Positions 53,519 through 62,711 of a DNA stretch of 64,000 nucleotides are shown one piece after another. Position 1 is the stretch's first letter, and each line of letters begins with the position of its first letter. The notes under the pieces were generated by a model. That model was not told the DNA's origin. It saw only the letters and a program-made list of their open reading frames with translations, and searched no databases. Origin of the DNA: Azospirillum brasilense (GTDB lineage Bacteria > Pseudomonadota > Alphaproteobacteria > Azospirillales > Azospirillaceae); assembly GCF_001315015.1 (NCBI RefSeq), contig NZ_CP012914.1, positions 1,550,001-1,614,000 on the forward strand, read 5' to 3'. Made by a program: the position numbers and the translations under genes.

Positions 53519-54654
53519 CAAGCGACCTCAGGCGGCGGTGGGTCGCGGTAGACCCTGTGGTAACGCGCGCCCAGCGAGGTCAGGATCTCGTAGCCGATGG
53601 TGCCGCCCTCGCTCGCCACGGTGTCCACCGGGCGGTTCGGGCCGATCAGCTCCACCAGCCCGCCGGGCGTCACCGCCTCGTCGGGAAGGTGGCTGACATC
53701 CACCGTCACCAGATCCATCGAAACACGCCCAACCACCGGAGCGGCCACGCCGTTGACGAAGACATGGCCGCGCCCGCTGAGCGAGCGCAGATATCCGTCG
53801 GCATAACCCACTGCGATGGTTGCGATTTTTCCTCTCGCCGCAACGCGGTGCGTGGCACCGTAGCCAACGGTCATAGGGCTGTCAACGTTGCGCACCTGAA
53901 GCAGCCGGGCGTCGAGCCGGATGGTGTCCCGCATCGGGTTCGACGCGGCGGGCGTCGGGTTGACGCCGTAGAGTGCGCAGCCGGGCCGCACGAGGTCGAA
54001 ATGGAAGGCCGTTCCGTGAAAGATCCCGGAGGAATTGGCGAAGCTCGCCTTGGCCGTGGGAAGCCGCCCGATCGCCGAACGGAAGCGTCCGAGCTGCTGG
54101 CTGTTCATCACCGAGTCTTCGTCGGCGCAGGCAAGGTGGGTCATCCACACCTGGACGTCCACCCCCTCCAGCCGGGAGAGGTCCCCGACCAGCGTGTCCA
54201 GCTCGTCCGGGCCGAGCCCGAGTCGGTTCATGCCGGTGTCGATGTGGACGACGGCGGGAAGGGCCGTTCCCTGCGCCTTGGCGTGGGCCTGCCACGCGGC
54301 GATGTCGCCCAGATGGTTCAGAACCGGAAGGATGCGGTGGGCCGTGAAGTCGGGTGCGGTGCCAGCGGGCAGGCCGCCCAGCGACAGCACGCGGGCCTCC
54401 GTCGGCGCCACGGCGCGCACCGCCAGGGCCTCATCGAACTGGGCGACCACGAAGGTCCGGCAGCCGGCAGCGGCGAGCGCCGGAACGACGCGCTGCACTC
54501 CCAGGCCATAGGCGTTCGCCTTGACCACGGCGGCGCACTCGGCGGGCGCCACCCGGTCGCGGAGCTGCGTCCAGTTGGCGACCACCGCACCGAGGTCGAT
54601 GGTCAGAACGGCGCCGGCGCGTGCCAGCGGATCACTCAGTGGGGCCGAAGTCAT
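53518..54654 (-). CDS. alr: alanine racemase
   Basis: A 378-residue PLP enzyme making D-alanine for peptidoglycan. The cofactor Lys45 is in AAVVKANAYGLG, and the catalytic Tyr motif is in MTVGYGATHRV; GRVSMDLVTVD is also conserved. The ATG at 54654 lies 23 bases inside the end of dnaB, an unusual but clear overlap, since translation starts MTSAPLSDPLARAG. It leads into mlaE on the same strand. Confidence 0.95.
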   Translation of the reverse strand: MTSAPLSDPLARAGAVLTIDLGAVVANWTQLRDRVAPAECAAVVKANAYGLGVQRVVPALAAAGCRTFVVAQFDEALAVRAVAPTEARVLSLGGLPAGTAPDFTAHRILPVLNHLGDIAAWQAHAKAQGTALPAVVHIDTGMNRLGLGPDELDTLVGDLSRLEGVDVQVWMTHLACADEDSVMNSQQLGRFRSAIGRLPTAKASFANSSGIFHGTAFHFDLVRPGCALYGVNPTPAASNPMRDTIRLDARLLQVRNVDSPMTVGYGATHRVAARGKIATIAVGYADGYLRSLSGRGHVFVNGVAAPVVGRVSMDLVTVDVSHLPDEAVTPGGLVELIGPNRPVDTVASEGGTIGYEILTSLGARYHRVYRDPPPPEVA

Positions 54655-56164
54655 GGGTCGTGTCGAGGTCGCCGAATCTGGTGAACTGGCCGTCGAAGAA
54701 CATGCGGACGCTGCCGATCGGGCCGTGGCGCTGCTTGGCGATGATCGCCTCCGCGGTGTTGTGCACCTCGGCGTAGCGCTTCTGCCAGTTGGCGTAGCGG
54801 TCGTTGTACTTGTCCTCCGTCTCCTCCGGCCGGCGGGCCGGCTCGGCGCGCTCAAGATAGTACTGTTCGCGGTAAACGAACATCACCACGTCGGCGTCCT
54901 GCTCGATGGAGCCCGATTCGCGCAGGTCGGCGAGCTGCGGCCGTTTGTCCTCGCGCATTTCCACCGCGCGGCTGAGCTGGGACAGCGCCAGCACCGGCAC
55001 CTCCAATTCCTTGGCGATGGCCTTCAGGCCGCGGGTGATCTCCGAGATCTCCTGCACGCGGTTCTCGTTGCCCTTGGTCGAGCCGCCGCGCAGGAGCTGG
55101 AGATAGTCCACCACCACCATGCCCAGACCGTGCGTGCGCTTCAGCCGGCGGCAGCGGGTGCGCACCGCCGCGATGGTCAGGGCCGGCGTGTCGTCCACGA
55201 AGAAGGGGACACGGCTGAGTTCCTGGCTGGCCGCCACGAATTTGGGGAAGTCGCTGTCCTTGATCTCGCCGCGGCGGATCTTGTCGCCCGACACCTCGGC
55301 CTCGCCGGCAAGGATACGGGTGGCGAGCTGCTCGGCCGACATTTCCAACGAGAAAAAGCCGACCGGCGCGCCCTCGCCGCCGTTGGTGCGCATGTGCGCC
55401 TTGGCGGCGTTGAAGGCGATGTTGGTGGCCAGCGCCGTCTTGCCCATGGAGGGGCGCCCGGCGAGGATGATGAGGTCCGACGGGTGCAGGCCACCCAACT
55501 TGCGGTCCATGTCGCGCAGGCCGGTGGTCACGCCGGTGACGTGGCTGGACCGCCGGAAGGCCGTCTCCGCCGTGGCGATGGCCGCCTTCAGCGACTCGGA
55601 GAAGGCGACGAAGCCGCCGCGCACGTCCCCGGTTGAGGCGAGGTCGAAGAGCTGCTTTTCCGCCGTCTCGATCTGGTCCATGGCGTCGATGTCGAGGTCG
55701 TGCTGATACGCCTCGTTCACCATGTCGGTGCCGACCTCGATCAACTGCCGCCGCAGGAAGAGGTCGTGGATCGTCTTGCCGTAATCGCCCGCGTTGACCA
55801 CCGTCACGACGTTGGCGGCGAGCTGCGCCAGATAGCCGGCGCCACCATCCGGTGCCAATTCGACGTCGTTATCGAAATAGGCCTTCAGCGTCACCGGATT
55901 GGCGATCTGGCCGCGCTCCACCATCTTGGCAATGGCCGAGAAGATGCGCTGGTGCGCCGGGTCGTAGAAATGCTCGGCGCGCAGGAACTCGCCGACCTTC
56001 TCATACGCCTTGTTGTTCACCAGGATGGCGCCGAGCAGCGCCTGTTCGGCCTCCTCGTTGTGCGGCGGCGTGCGGTATTCCGCCGTCGGCTTCACGGCAG
56101 CGGCACGGGACAGCCCGCCGTCGAGGGGGCGCGGCTCGAAAAGCTGGGTGGTCTTGTCATCCAT
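54632..56164 (-). CDS. dnaB: replicative DNA helicase
   Basis: A 510-residue hexameric helicase. The N-terminal domain (HNEEAEQALLGAILVNNKAY) precedes the RecA-like domain with Walker A GRPSMGKTALATNIA, SLEMSAEQLATRI, VVVDYLQLLRG (Walker B) and QLSRAVEMREDKRPQLADLR. It unwinds DNA at the replication fork. Overlaps alr by 23 bases. Confidence 0.97.
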   Translation of the reverse strand: MDDKTTQLFEPRPLDGGLSRAAAVKPTAEYRTPPHNEEAEQALLGAILVNNKAYEKVGEFLRAEHFYDPAHQRIFSAIAKMVERGQIANPVTLKAYFDNDVELAPDGGAGYLAQLAANVVTVVNAGDYGKTIHDLFLRRQLIEVGTDMVNEAYQHDLDIDAMDQIETAEKQLFDLASTGDVRGGFVAFSESLKAAIATAETAFRRSSHVTGVTTGLRDMDRKLGGLHPSDLIILAGRPSMGKTALATNIAFNAAKAHMRTNGGEGAPVGFFSLEMSAEQLATRILAGEAEVSGDKIRRGEIKDSDFPKFVAASQELSRVPFFVDDTPALTIAAVRTRCRRLKRTHGLGMVVVDYLQLLRGGSTKGNENRVQEISEITRGLKAIAKELEVPVLALSQLSRAVEMREDKRPQLADLRESGSIEQDADVVMFVYREQYYLERAEPARRPEETEDKYNDRYANWQKRYAEVHNTAEAIIAKQRHGPIGSVRMFFDGQFTRFGDLDTTHDFGPTE

Positions 56165-56346
56165 GGCGGCACTTTAGCAAAGGGCGGGACGCAAAGCTGT
56201 GCGATCGGGTTAAGGATACCCACATTCCTGTGAGTAACTTTTGCCCACAGCCGGTGAAAGCTGGGGGTAAGGCGGAATTCAAAAGTTCTATCAAGAGCTT
56301 GGGCCGGAGCAAAACCTGTGGGCCGATGTGGCGCGGACACCTCTGG

Positions 56347-57600
56347 TCAAGCGTTGCTGGCACCGACGTTCCGGCCGGTGCGCAGGGGGCGGGGCACGGC
56401 GTCGGCCAAGGCCGTTTCGGCGCGCTGCATGTAATCGCGGACGAGCGGAACGGCTCCCAGCGAGCGGGCGATCTGCATCTGGAAAACCATGTGCCCCTGG
56501 TAGCGGAAGCTGATCTCGGCCCCCGCCAGATAGAACTCCCACATCCGGCAGAAGCGCTCATCGTACATCGCGCGGGCATCTTCCCGCCGTGCCGCGAACC
56601 GCTCCCGCCAGTGGCGCAGCGTCTCGGCGTAGTGAAGGCGCAGAATCTCGACGTCGGTGTTCCACAGCCCGGCCTTTTCCACCGCCGGGATCACCTCCGA
56701 CAGGGCGGGCGAGTAGCCACCGGGAAAGATGTATTTGCGGAACCACGGGTTGGTTGAGCCCGGTCCATCCGATCGGCCGATGGCATGAAGCAACGCGACC
56801 CCGTCCTCGGCCAGCAGGTCGCGCAGCTTGACGAAGAAGGCCGGATAATGAGGCACCCCGACATGCTCGAACATGCCGACCGAGACGATGCGGTCGAACC
56901 GGCCGTCCATCTGCCGGTAGTCGCGCAACTCGAAGCGGACCTGACCGGCCAGTCCGGCATGGGCCGCCCGCTCCCGCGCCACGGCGAGCTGTTCGCGGGA
57001 TAACGTGATTCCGGTGACTTGGGCGCCGGTCATGCGGGCCAGATAGAGCGCCATGCCACCCCAGCCGCTGCCGATGTCCAGGACACGCATGCCCGGCTGA
57101 AGCAGCAGCTTAGCCGCGATGTGCCGTTTCTTGGCCTCCTGCGCCTCGTCCAGCCCAGTGTCCGGAGTGGGGAAGTATGCGCAGGAATATTGCAGGTCGC
57201 GGTCGAGGAACAGCTCGAAGAAGGACCGTGACAGGTCGTAATGATGGGCCACGTTGCGCTGCGACCGACGCAGGGGATTGCTCTGCTGGATGAGACGCAG
57301 CGCGGGTGAGAGGGCTTCTCGCAGATTGCCCAGGACGCCCTGGACATTGTCCGTCCCGGCGCTCAGCAGTGCCAGGAAATCATAGACCGAGCCACCTTCG
57401 ATGGACAGGCGGCCGTCCATGTAGGCTTCGCCGAAGCGCAGACGCGGATTCACCACGAGGTCGCGGTGCAGCGCCTTGTCGTGCAGACGCAGCGTGAGGG
57501 TGGGCGTGCCGACCCCCACGCGGTGCCTCCGCCCATCGGCCCCGACGATGTCCAGAGCGCCGGCGGTCAGGGCCGGGCTGAGCAGGCGGGCAAGCAGCAT
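56347..57600 (-). CDS. cfa: cyclopropane-fatty-acyl-phospholipid synthase family methyltransferase
   Basis: A 417-residue SAM-dependent enzyme. The SAM motif VLDIGSGWGGMALYLARM is followed by GITLSREQLAVARERA and VSVGMFEHVGVPHYPAFF. The N-terminal domain contains NPRLRFGEAYMDGRLSIEGG, a Cfa feature. It adds a methylene group to unsaturated phospholipid acyl chains. ATG 57600 has an aggag Shine-Dalgarno; ATG 57615 is possible. Confidence 0.92.
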   Translation of the reverse strand: MLLARLLSPALTAGALDIVGADGRRHRVGVGTPTLTLRLHDKALHRDLVVNPRLRFGEAYMDGRLSIEGGSVYDFLALLSAGTDNVQGVLGNLREALSPALRLIQQSNPLRRSQRNVAHHYDLSRSFFELFLDRDLQYSCAYFPTPDTGLDEAQEAKKRHIAAKLLLQPGMRVLDIGSGWGGMALYLARMTGAQVTGITLSREQLAVARERAAHAGLAGQVRFELRDYRQMDGRFDRIVSVGMFEHVGVPHYPAFFVKLRDLLAEDGVALLHAIGRSDGPGSTNPWFRKYIFPGGYSPALSEVIPAVEKAGLWNTDVEILRLHYAETLRHWRERFAARREDARAMYDERFCRMWEFYLAGAEISFRYQGHMVFQMQIARSLGAVPLVRDYMQRAETALADAVPRPLRTGRNVGASNA

Positions 57601-57782
57601 CGCGCATCTCCTCATCCGTCGAACACGACTCGGTCTGGTTCCTTCGCCGCGAGCGAATCACCGGGAACGAGAGTCGGAGTTCGGAACGGGGAGAGGCAAC
57701 CCACCGGACGGGGCAGGGGGCGGGGCGTCCGGCGCATCCGGAAGGGGGAGGGGCTGGATGTGGCGGAGTGCGGAAAACGGAA

Positions 57783-57817
57783 AAGCCGCCTCGCCCCTTT
57801 TGGGGGGCGGGCGGCTT
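57783..57817 (-). terminator. intrinsic terminator of the rpsF-rplI operon
   Basis: AAGCCGCC-t-CGCCCC (57783-57797) pairs with GGGGCGGGCGGCTT (57804-57817). On the minus strand T-rich sequence follows. It ends the ribosomal-protein operon. Confidence 0.85.
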
Positions 57818-57851
57818 CCGGACGAGCGGACTGGTCTCGTTGAGCGGGCGG

Positions 57852-58418
57852 TCAGCCCTCCTCGGAAACCTCGGCCTCGGCGGCCTCGGGGGCCTCCTCG
57901 ATCTCGTCCTCGTCGTCGCGCAGGTCGGCCGCAGTGACCATGCCGCCGCGGGAACGCTGCAATTCAGCCTCTTCCTGCGAGCGGGCGACGTTCACCGTGA
58001 CGGAGATGCTCACCTCAGGGTGCAGGACGACGCGCAGCTTGAACAGGCCCAGCGTCTTGATCGGAGTCTCGATCAACACCTGCTTGCGGTCGACCTTGTA
58101 GCCGGCGGCGTCGAGAGCGTCCGCGACGTCGCGCGGGGTCACCGAACCGTACAGCACCCCGGTCTCGCCGGCCTGACGGATCACGACGACCGACACGTCG
58201 TTCATCTTGGTCGCCACCTGCTCGGCGTCCTTGCGGCGCTCCAGGTTGACGGCCTCCAGATGGGCCTTCTGCTTCTCGAAGAACGCCATGTTCGCCTTGG
58301 TGGCGCGCATGGCCTTCTTCTGCGGCAGCAGATAGTTGCGGGCGAAGCCGGGACGCACCTTCACGACCTGGCCCATCTGGCCGAGCTTCTCGACCCGCTC
58401 CAGCAGAATAACTTCCAT
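57852..58418 (-). CDS. rplI: 50S ribosomal protein bL9
   Basis: A 188-residue bL9. [20 protein letters not shown] and [16 protein letters not shown] are the family N-terminus; the long central helix and the C-terminal domain follow. The C-terminus is an added acidic tail ([20 protein letters not shown]). ATG 58418 overlaps the DUF2232 stop by one base; ribosome site ggagga. Confidence 0.97.
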   Translation of the reverse strand: MEVILLERVEKLGQMGQVVKVRPGFARNYLLPQKKAMRATKANMAFFEKQKAHLEAVNLERRKDAEQVATKMNDVSVVVIRQAGETGVLYGSVTPRDVADALDAAGYKVDRKQVLIETPIKTLGLFKLRVVLHPEVSISVTVNVARSQEEAELQRSRGGMVTAADLRDDEDEIEEAPEAAEAEVSEEG

Positions 58419-59374
58419 CACTCGTCCTCCTGATCGGGGCCGGCGGGCCGGAGACGGCGACGCAGCCCAATCCATTGCTCGATCATGCCCAGACCGACCA
58501 TCAGCACGATCGGCCAACCGAAAAGAAACAGGAACATGTAGAACCCGATGAGGATCGGCAGCTTGGCCGATCGGCTTCGGGCGAACACATGCACCACCGA
58601 AAGCCCGGCAAAGGCGAATGGCAAGGCCAGGACCAGTGCGGCGTTGACCGCGAGGAACCCGACCGGATCCGACGCCAGCGAGGCCGCCACCATGGCCAGC
58701 AGGAACGCGGTGGCGAGCCACCGTGGCAGTTCCACATCGTCCAGCCGCATGGCGGGGCGCCGGTTGCGGCCGAACCGCATCAGGACGCCTTGCGCCAGGG
58801 CTCCGTTGACGATCGTCATGACGAGCCATGAGATCACCGCGAAGCCCGGCAACACCTCGGCCATCCAGATGTCCTGCGGATCCGGGGCCTGTTGACCCTG
58901 CGCGGAGAACATCTGGTCCGCCATGCGGCTCAGCGTTTCCCGCACCGCGCCCTCCAGCCCGCCGGGCTGATCGAGCGTCAGAACCGCGGCGCCCAGAAGG
59001 CCCGCCAGTCCCATTCCGGTCAGCGCCATCAGGAGCCGGCCCGGAGGATACCATTCAACACTCCCGTCGGGAGCCGTCCGCGCCAGCAGCGCCTGCCGCA
59101 CCACCAGGATGACCGGGACAGCCGCGGTCACCAGATAGGCGAGAGACACCAGGACGCTGGACGACACCGCCAGGACCGCGACCGTTCCCGCCGCACCGGC
59201 GAGAAGGGAGGCGGTGGAGCCGAGCCACAGTCCCGCGAGGAACAGCGGCAGCGGCGCCAGATAGCCCAGGATCAGCGCCCCGAACCCGCCGAACAAAACG
59301 GCGAGGTAGAAGAAAGCGCTGACCACGCCGACACCGATGGCAGCCGCCAGAGGGGCGGCCAGGGGCGAGGCCAT
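58418..59374 (-). CDS. DUF2232 membrane protein
   Basis: A 318-residue membrane protein with about eight helices ([52 protein letters not shown] and [20 protein letters not shown]). This is the DUF2232 protein, usually between rpsR and rplI in alphaproteobacteria; function unknown. It overlaps rplI by one base. Confidence 0.92.
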   Translation of the reverse strand: MASPLAAPLAAAIGVGVVSAFFYLAVLFGGFGALILGYLAPLPLFLAGLWLGSTASLLAGAAGTVAVLAVSSSVLVSLAYLVTAAVPVILVVRQALLARTAPDGSVEWYPPGRLLMALTGMGLAGLLGAAVLTLDQPGGLEGAVRETLSRMADQMFSAQGQQAPDPQDIWMAEVLPGFAVISWLVMTIVNGALAQGVLMRFGRNRRPAMRLDDVELPRWLATAFLLAMVAASLASDPVGFLAVNAALVLALPFAFAGLSVVHVFARSRSAKLPILIGFYMFLFLFGWPIVLMVGLGMIEQWIGLRRRLRPAGPDQEDE

Positions 59375-59408
59375 GGGATTGCCTTTGCCTGTTGTCCGCT
59401 TCGGGTCC

Positions 59409-59681
59409 TTACTTCACCACGTAGGGAAGCAGGGCCAGGAAACGGGCGCGCTTGATGGCGCGGGCGAGCTCGCGCTGCTTCTTCGCGGAAACCGCGGTGA
59501 TGCGGCTCGGCACGATCTTGCCACGCTCGGAGATGAAGCGGGACAGGAGCTTGACGTCCTTGTAGTCGATCGCCGGGGCGTTCGCGCCCGAGAACGGGCA
59601 GGTCTTGCGGCGGCGGAAGAACGGACGGCGGGGACCGCCACCGGTGCGGGCCGGAGCGCCCGAGGTCTGCTTGTCGGACAT
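59409..59681 (-). CDS. rpsR: 30S ribosomal protein bS18
   Basis: A 90-residue bS18. [12 protein letters not shown] and [20 protein letters not shown], then [20 protein letters not shown] are family features. It follows rpsF directly; the rpsF stop is at 59682. Small-subunit protein, binds bS6. Confidence 0.97.
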   Translation of the reverse strand: MSDKQTSGAPARTGGGPRRPFFRRRKTCPFSGANAPAIDYKDVKLLSRFISERGKIVPSRITAVSAKKQRELARAIKRARFLALLPYVVK

Positions 59682-60119
59682 TTAGGCGTTCTCCCCTTCG
59701 GCAACGGTGGGCTCCTGGCGGCGCGGCGGGCGCGGGCCACGATCGTCGAAGCGGCGCGGGCCACGGTCGCCGCGATCGCCGCGGTCACCACGCTCGCCGC
59801 GGCTCTGCATCATCACCGACGGGTTGGCGTCCAGCGCATCGACGCGGACGGTCATGAAGCGCAGCACGTCCTCGTTGATGCCCATGTTGCGCTCCATCTC
59901 GAGGACGGCGGCGGCGGGGGCGTCAAGGTTGAACAGGGTGTAGTGACCCTTGCGGTTCTTCTTGATCTTGTAGGTGAGCGTCTTCAGACCCCAGTATTCG
60001 GTCTTGGCGACCTGGCCGCCGTTGTCGCGAATGATCTGGGCGAACTGCTCGCCGAGCTGCTCGGCCTGGGCGGCCGAGATGTCCTGGCGCGCGATCAGCA
60101 CGCACTCGTAAAGAGCCAT
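59682..60119 (-). CDS. rpsF: 30S ribosomal protein bS6 with RG-rich tail
   Basis: A 145-residue bS6. [20 protein letters not shown] and [20 protein letters not shown] are family features. The tail past about residue 108 is rich in Arg, Gly and Asp ([18 protein letters not shown]), an extended low-complexity end not found in shorter bS6 proteins. ATG 60119 follows a gggag ribosome site. First gene of the operon rpsF-rpsR-DUF2232-rplI. Confidence 0.96.
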   Translation of the reverse strand: MALYECVLIARQDISAAQAEQLGEQFAQIIRDNGGQVAKTEYWGLKTLTYKIKKNRKGHYTLFNLDAPAAAVLEMERNMGINEDVLRFMTVRVDALDANPSVMMQSRGERGDRGDRGDRGPRRFDDRGPRPPRRQEPTVAEGENA

Positions 60120-60512
60120 CGTACTCCCCATGGCTGTTCATGGTCCGGCGCTGCACCCCGTCCCCTATGGATGGAATCAGCCGCCCGGGCCTAGCCGGCG
60201 GCACGCGGGCCACCGGCAAGGAGTTATGAAGCGGCGCAGTATGCACAAAAGCCCTATCCCGGCAAGCGGAAACACGAGCCGCCGGGCGATTCCGCCGTCG
60301 CCGTCGTCGACGGGGCTTGGAAAGGCCCTGTTCTCCATTCGCCCTTGCATCGCAGCAATGAAAAAATGCGGGAAATGCAACAGAAAGGCACCAATTCCAG
60401 CCCTTCAACGTTGAGCATCGCTTGACTTGCCCGAAAGGCCGGGTATGACTGTCGCCGAATTCAACGGCAGCGCCGCGGGTGGCGCGCCTTTTTACTAGGG
60501 TTCCCAGACAGC
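60120..60512. promoter_or_regulatory. divergent region between rpsF and fabD, with fabD promoter and rpsF leader
   Basis: A 393-base divergent region. A good sigma-70-like promoter, TTGACT (60422-60427) and TATGAC (60444-60449) with a 16-base spacer, drives fabD. In the rpsF leader, CCATG (60128-60132) and CATGG (60139-60143) form a small stem next to a CCG (60146-60148 on the opposite strand), a shape reminiscent of the S6:S18-binding leader RNA. This is inferred from shape only. Confidence 0.55.
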
Positions 60513-61469
60513 ATGACCAGGGCGTTCGTCTTTCCGGGCCAGGGCAGCCAAGCCGTCGGCATGGGCCGTGAGCTGGCCGAGGCGTTCGAGGTCGCGCGGC
60601 TCACCTTTGAAGAGGTGGATGACGCGCTGAACCAGCGCCTGTCCCGCCTGATGTTCGAAGGCCCCGAGGCGGACCTGACGCTGACCGAGAACGCCCAGCC
60701 GGCCCTGATGGCCGTCAGCGTCGCCGTTCTGCGGGTGCTGAAGGACCAGGGCGGGCTCGACCTGACCAGGCACGCGGCTTTCGTCGCCGGCCATTCCCTC
60801 GGCGAATATTCGGCGCTGTGCGCCGCCGGCGCCTTCACGCTGGCCGACACCGCGCGCTTGCTGAAACTGCGCGGCCAAGCCATGCAGAAGGCGGTGCCGG
60901 TCGGGCAGGGCGCCATGGCCGCCCTGCTGGGCGCCGAACTGGAGCAGGCCCAGGCCATCGCCGCCGACGCCGCCAAGACCCCCGCGGGGCAGGACGAGGT
61001 CTGCACCGTCGCGAACGACAACTCGTCGGGTCAGGTGGTGATTTCCGGTCATGCCGAAGCCATTGAGCGCGCCATCGTGATCGCGGCGGAGCGCGGGCTG
61101 AAGCGCACCGTGCGCCTGCCGGTCAGCGCGCCCTTCCATTGCCCGCTGATGCAGCCCGCCGCCGACGCCATGGCCGAAGCCTTGGCCAACGTGACGATCG
61201 GCGCGCCGGCGGTTCCGGTGGTTGCCAACGTGACCGCGTCCGCCGTGTCGGACCCCAACGAGATCCGCCGCCTTCTGGTCGAGCAGGTGACCGGCATGGT
61301 TCGCTGGCGCGAGAGTGTGCTCTATATGAAGGAGCAGGGCGTCGACACCCTGGTGGAACTCGGCTCCGGCAAGGTGCTGTCGGGTCTCGCCAAGCGCATC
61401 GACAAGGAATTGGCCGGCACCTCCGTTCAGGGCCCGGCCGACGTCGAATCGTTCCTGAAGACCCTGTGA
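60513..61469 (+). CDS. fabD: malonyl-CoA:ACP acyltransferase
   Basis: A 318-residue acyltransferase. VFPGQGSQAVGMG is the family N-terminus; the catalytic Ser is in GHSLGEYSALCAAG (about residue 93-106). The His in PVSAPFHCPLMQP completes the dyad. It loads malonyl groups onto ACP, starting fatty-acid elongation. Upstream promoter at 60422-60449. Confidence 0.97.
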   Translation: MTRAFVFPGQGSQAVGMGRELAEAFEVARLTFEEVDDALNQRLSRLMFEGPEADLTLTENAQPALMAVSVAVLRVLKDQGGLDLTRHAAFVAGHSLGEYSALCAAGAFTLADTARLLKLRGQAMQKAVPVGQGAMAALLGAELEQAQAIAADAAKTPAGQDEVCTVANDNSSGQVVISGHAEAIERAIVIAAERGLKRTVRLPVSAPFHCPLMQPAADAMAEALANVTIGAPAVPVVANVTASAVSDPNEIRRLLVEQVTGMVRWRESVLYMKEQGVDTLVELGSGKVLSGLAKRIDKELAGTSVQGPADVESFLKTL

Positions 61470-61477
61470 GGCATTCC

Positions 61478-62215
61478 ATGTTCGACCTGACCGGAAAGAA
61501 GGCGCTGGTCACCGGCGCCTCGGGTGGCATCGGGGCGCAGATCGCCCGCGCGCTGCACGCTCAGGGCGCCACCGTCGCCCTGTCCGGCACCCGCGTCGCC
61601 CCGTTGGAGGCGCTCGCCGCCGAGCTGGGCGAGCGCGCCCTGGTGGTGCCCGGCAACCTTGCCGACGCCGCCGGAACCGAGCAGCTCGCCAAGGACGCGG
61701 AGGCCGCCCTCGGCCAGATCGACATCCTGGTGAACAACGCCGGCCTGACCCGCGACCAGCTGGCCATGCGCATGAAGGACGACGATTGGCAGTCGGTGCT
61801 GGACGTCAACCTGACCGCCGCCTTCCGCCTGTCGCGCGCCGTGCTGCGCGGTATGATGAAGCGCCGCTGGGGCCGCATCATCGGCATCACCTCGATCGTC
61901 GGCGTCACCGGCAATCCCGGCCAGGCCAACTACGCCGCCTCCAAGGCCGGCATGATCGGCATGTCGAAGTCGCTGGCCGCGGAAGTCGCGTCGCGCGGCA
62001 TCACCGTGAATTGCGTCGCGCCGGGTTTCATCACCACGGCGATGACCGACGCCCTGAATTCCGAGCAGAAGGACAAGCTGCTCACCGCCATTCCTTCCGG
62101 CCGCATGGGCGAGCCGGGGGAAATCGCCGCCGGAGTCGTGTACCTGGCGAGCGATGAGGCCGCCTATGTCACCGGCCAGACGCTGCACATCAACGGCGGC
62201 ATGGCCATGATCTGA
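61478..62215 (+). CDS. fabG: 3-oxoacyl-ACP reductase
   Basis: A 245-residue SDR. ALVTGASGGIGAQIAR (cofactor), LVNNAGLTRDQLAMRM and the catalytic YAASKAGMIGMSKS are family features. The FabG-specific GFITTAMTDALN follows. It reduces 3-oxoacyl-ACP. Eight bases after fabD. Confidence 0.97.
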   Translation: MFDLTGKKALVTGASGGIGAQIARALHAQGATVALSGTRVAPLEALAAELGERALVVPGNLADAAGTEQLAKDAEAALGQIDILVNNAGLTRDQLAMRMKDDDWQSVLDVNLTAAFRLSRAVLRGMMKRRWGRIIGITSIVGVTGNPGQANYAASKAGMIGMSKSLAAEVASRGITVNCVAPGFITTAMTDALNSEQKDKLLTAIPSGRMGEPGEIAAGVVYLASDEAAYVTGQTLHINGGMAMI

Positions 62216-62384
62216 GGCGGATTCGCTGCCTGAACCACAGGTTCGGACCGGTTCCCGCGGGCGCTGGTCAAGGCTCTAAAAATGTGTTATCGGACGGGGC
62301 TTTTTGTGGCAGGAAGGCACGCAGCCGCGTGTTGAGCCGGCCGAATTCGCCCGAGCGGTCTCAAGGATTGGAAGGTCTTAAAAA

Positions 62385-62624
62385 ATGAGCGATGTCGCCG
62401 AGCGCGTTAAGAAGATCGTTGTGGACCACCTCGGGGTCGAGGAGTCGAAGGTGACGGAGAACGCCTCCTTCATCGACGATCTCGGCGCCGACAGCCTCGA
62501 CACGGTCGAGCTGGTTATGGCTTTCGAGGAGGAGTTCGGCTGCGAGATTCCGGACGACGCCGCCGAGAAGATTCTGACGGTGAAGGACGCCATCGACTTC
62601 ATCAAGGCGAACGCCGCCGCCTGA
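62385..62624 (+). CDS. acpP: acyl carrier protein
   Basis: A 79-residue ACP. Ser37 in [12 protein letters not shown] is the phosphopantetheine attachment site. The rest is acidic and helical. It carries growing acyl chains. A 169-base gap from fabG suggests its own promoter. It is followed by fabF. Confidence 0.98.
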   Translation: MSDVAERVKKIVVDHLGVEESKVTENASFIDDLGADSLDTVELVMAFEEEFGCEIPDDAAEKILTVKDAIDFIKANAAA

Positions 62625-62711
62625 TCAGGCGTGGCGCAAGAAGGCCAGGCAGCTTTTCCAAAGTGGCCTGGCCGTCGCTGAGTTTTCCGAGGAAAGGTCA
62701 AGGAATACCCC

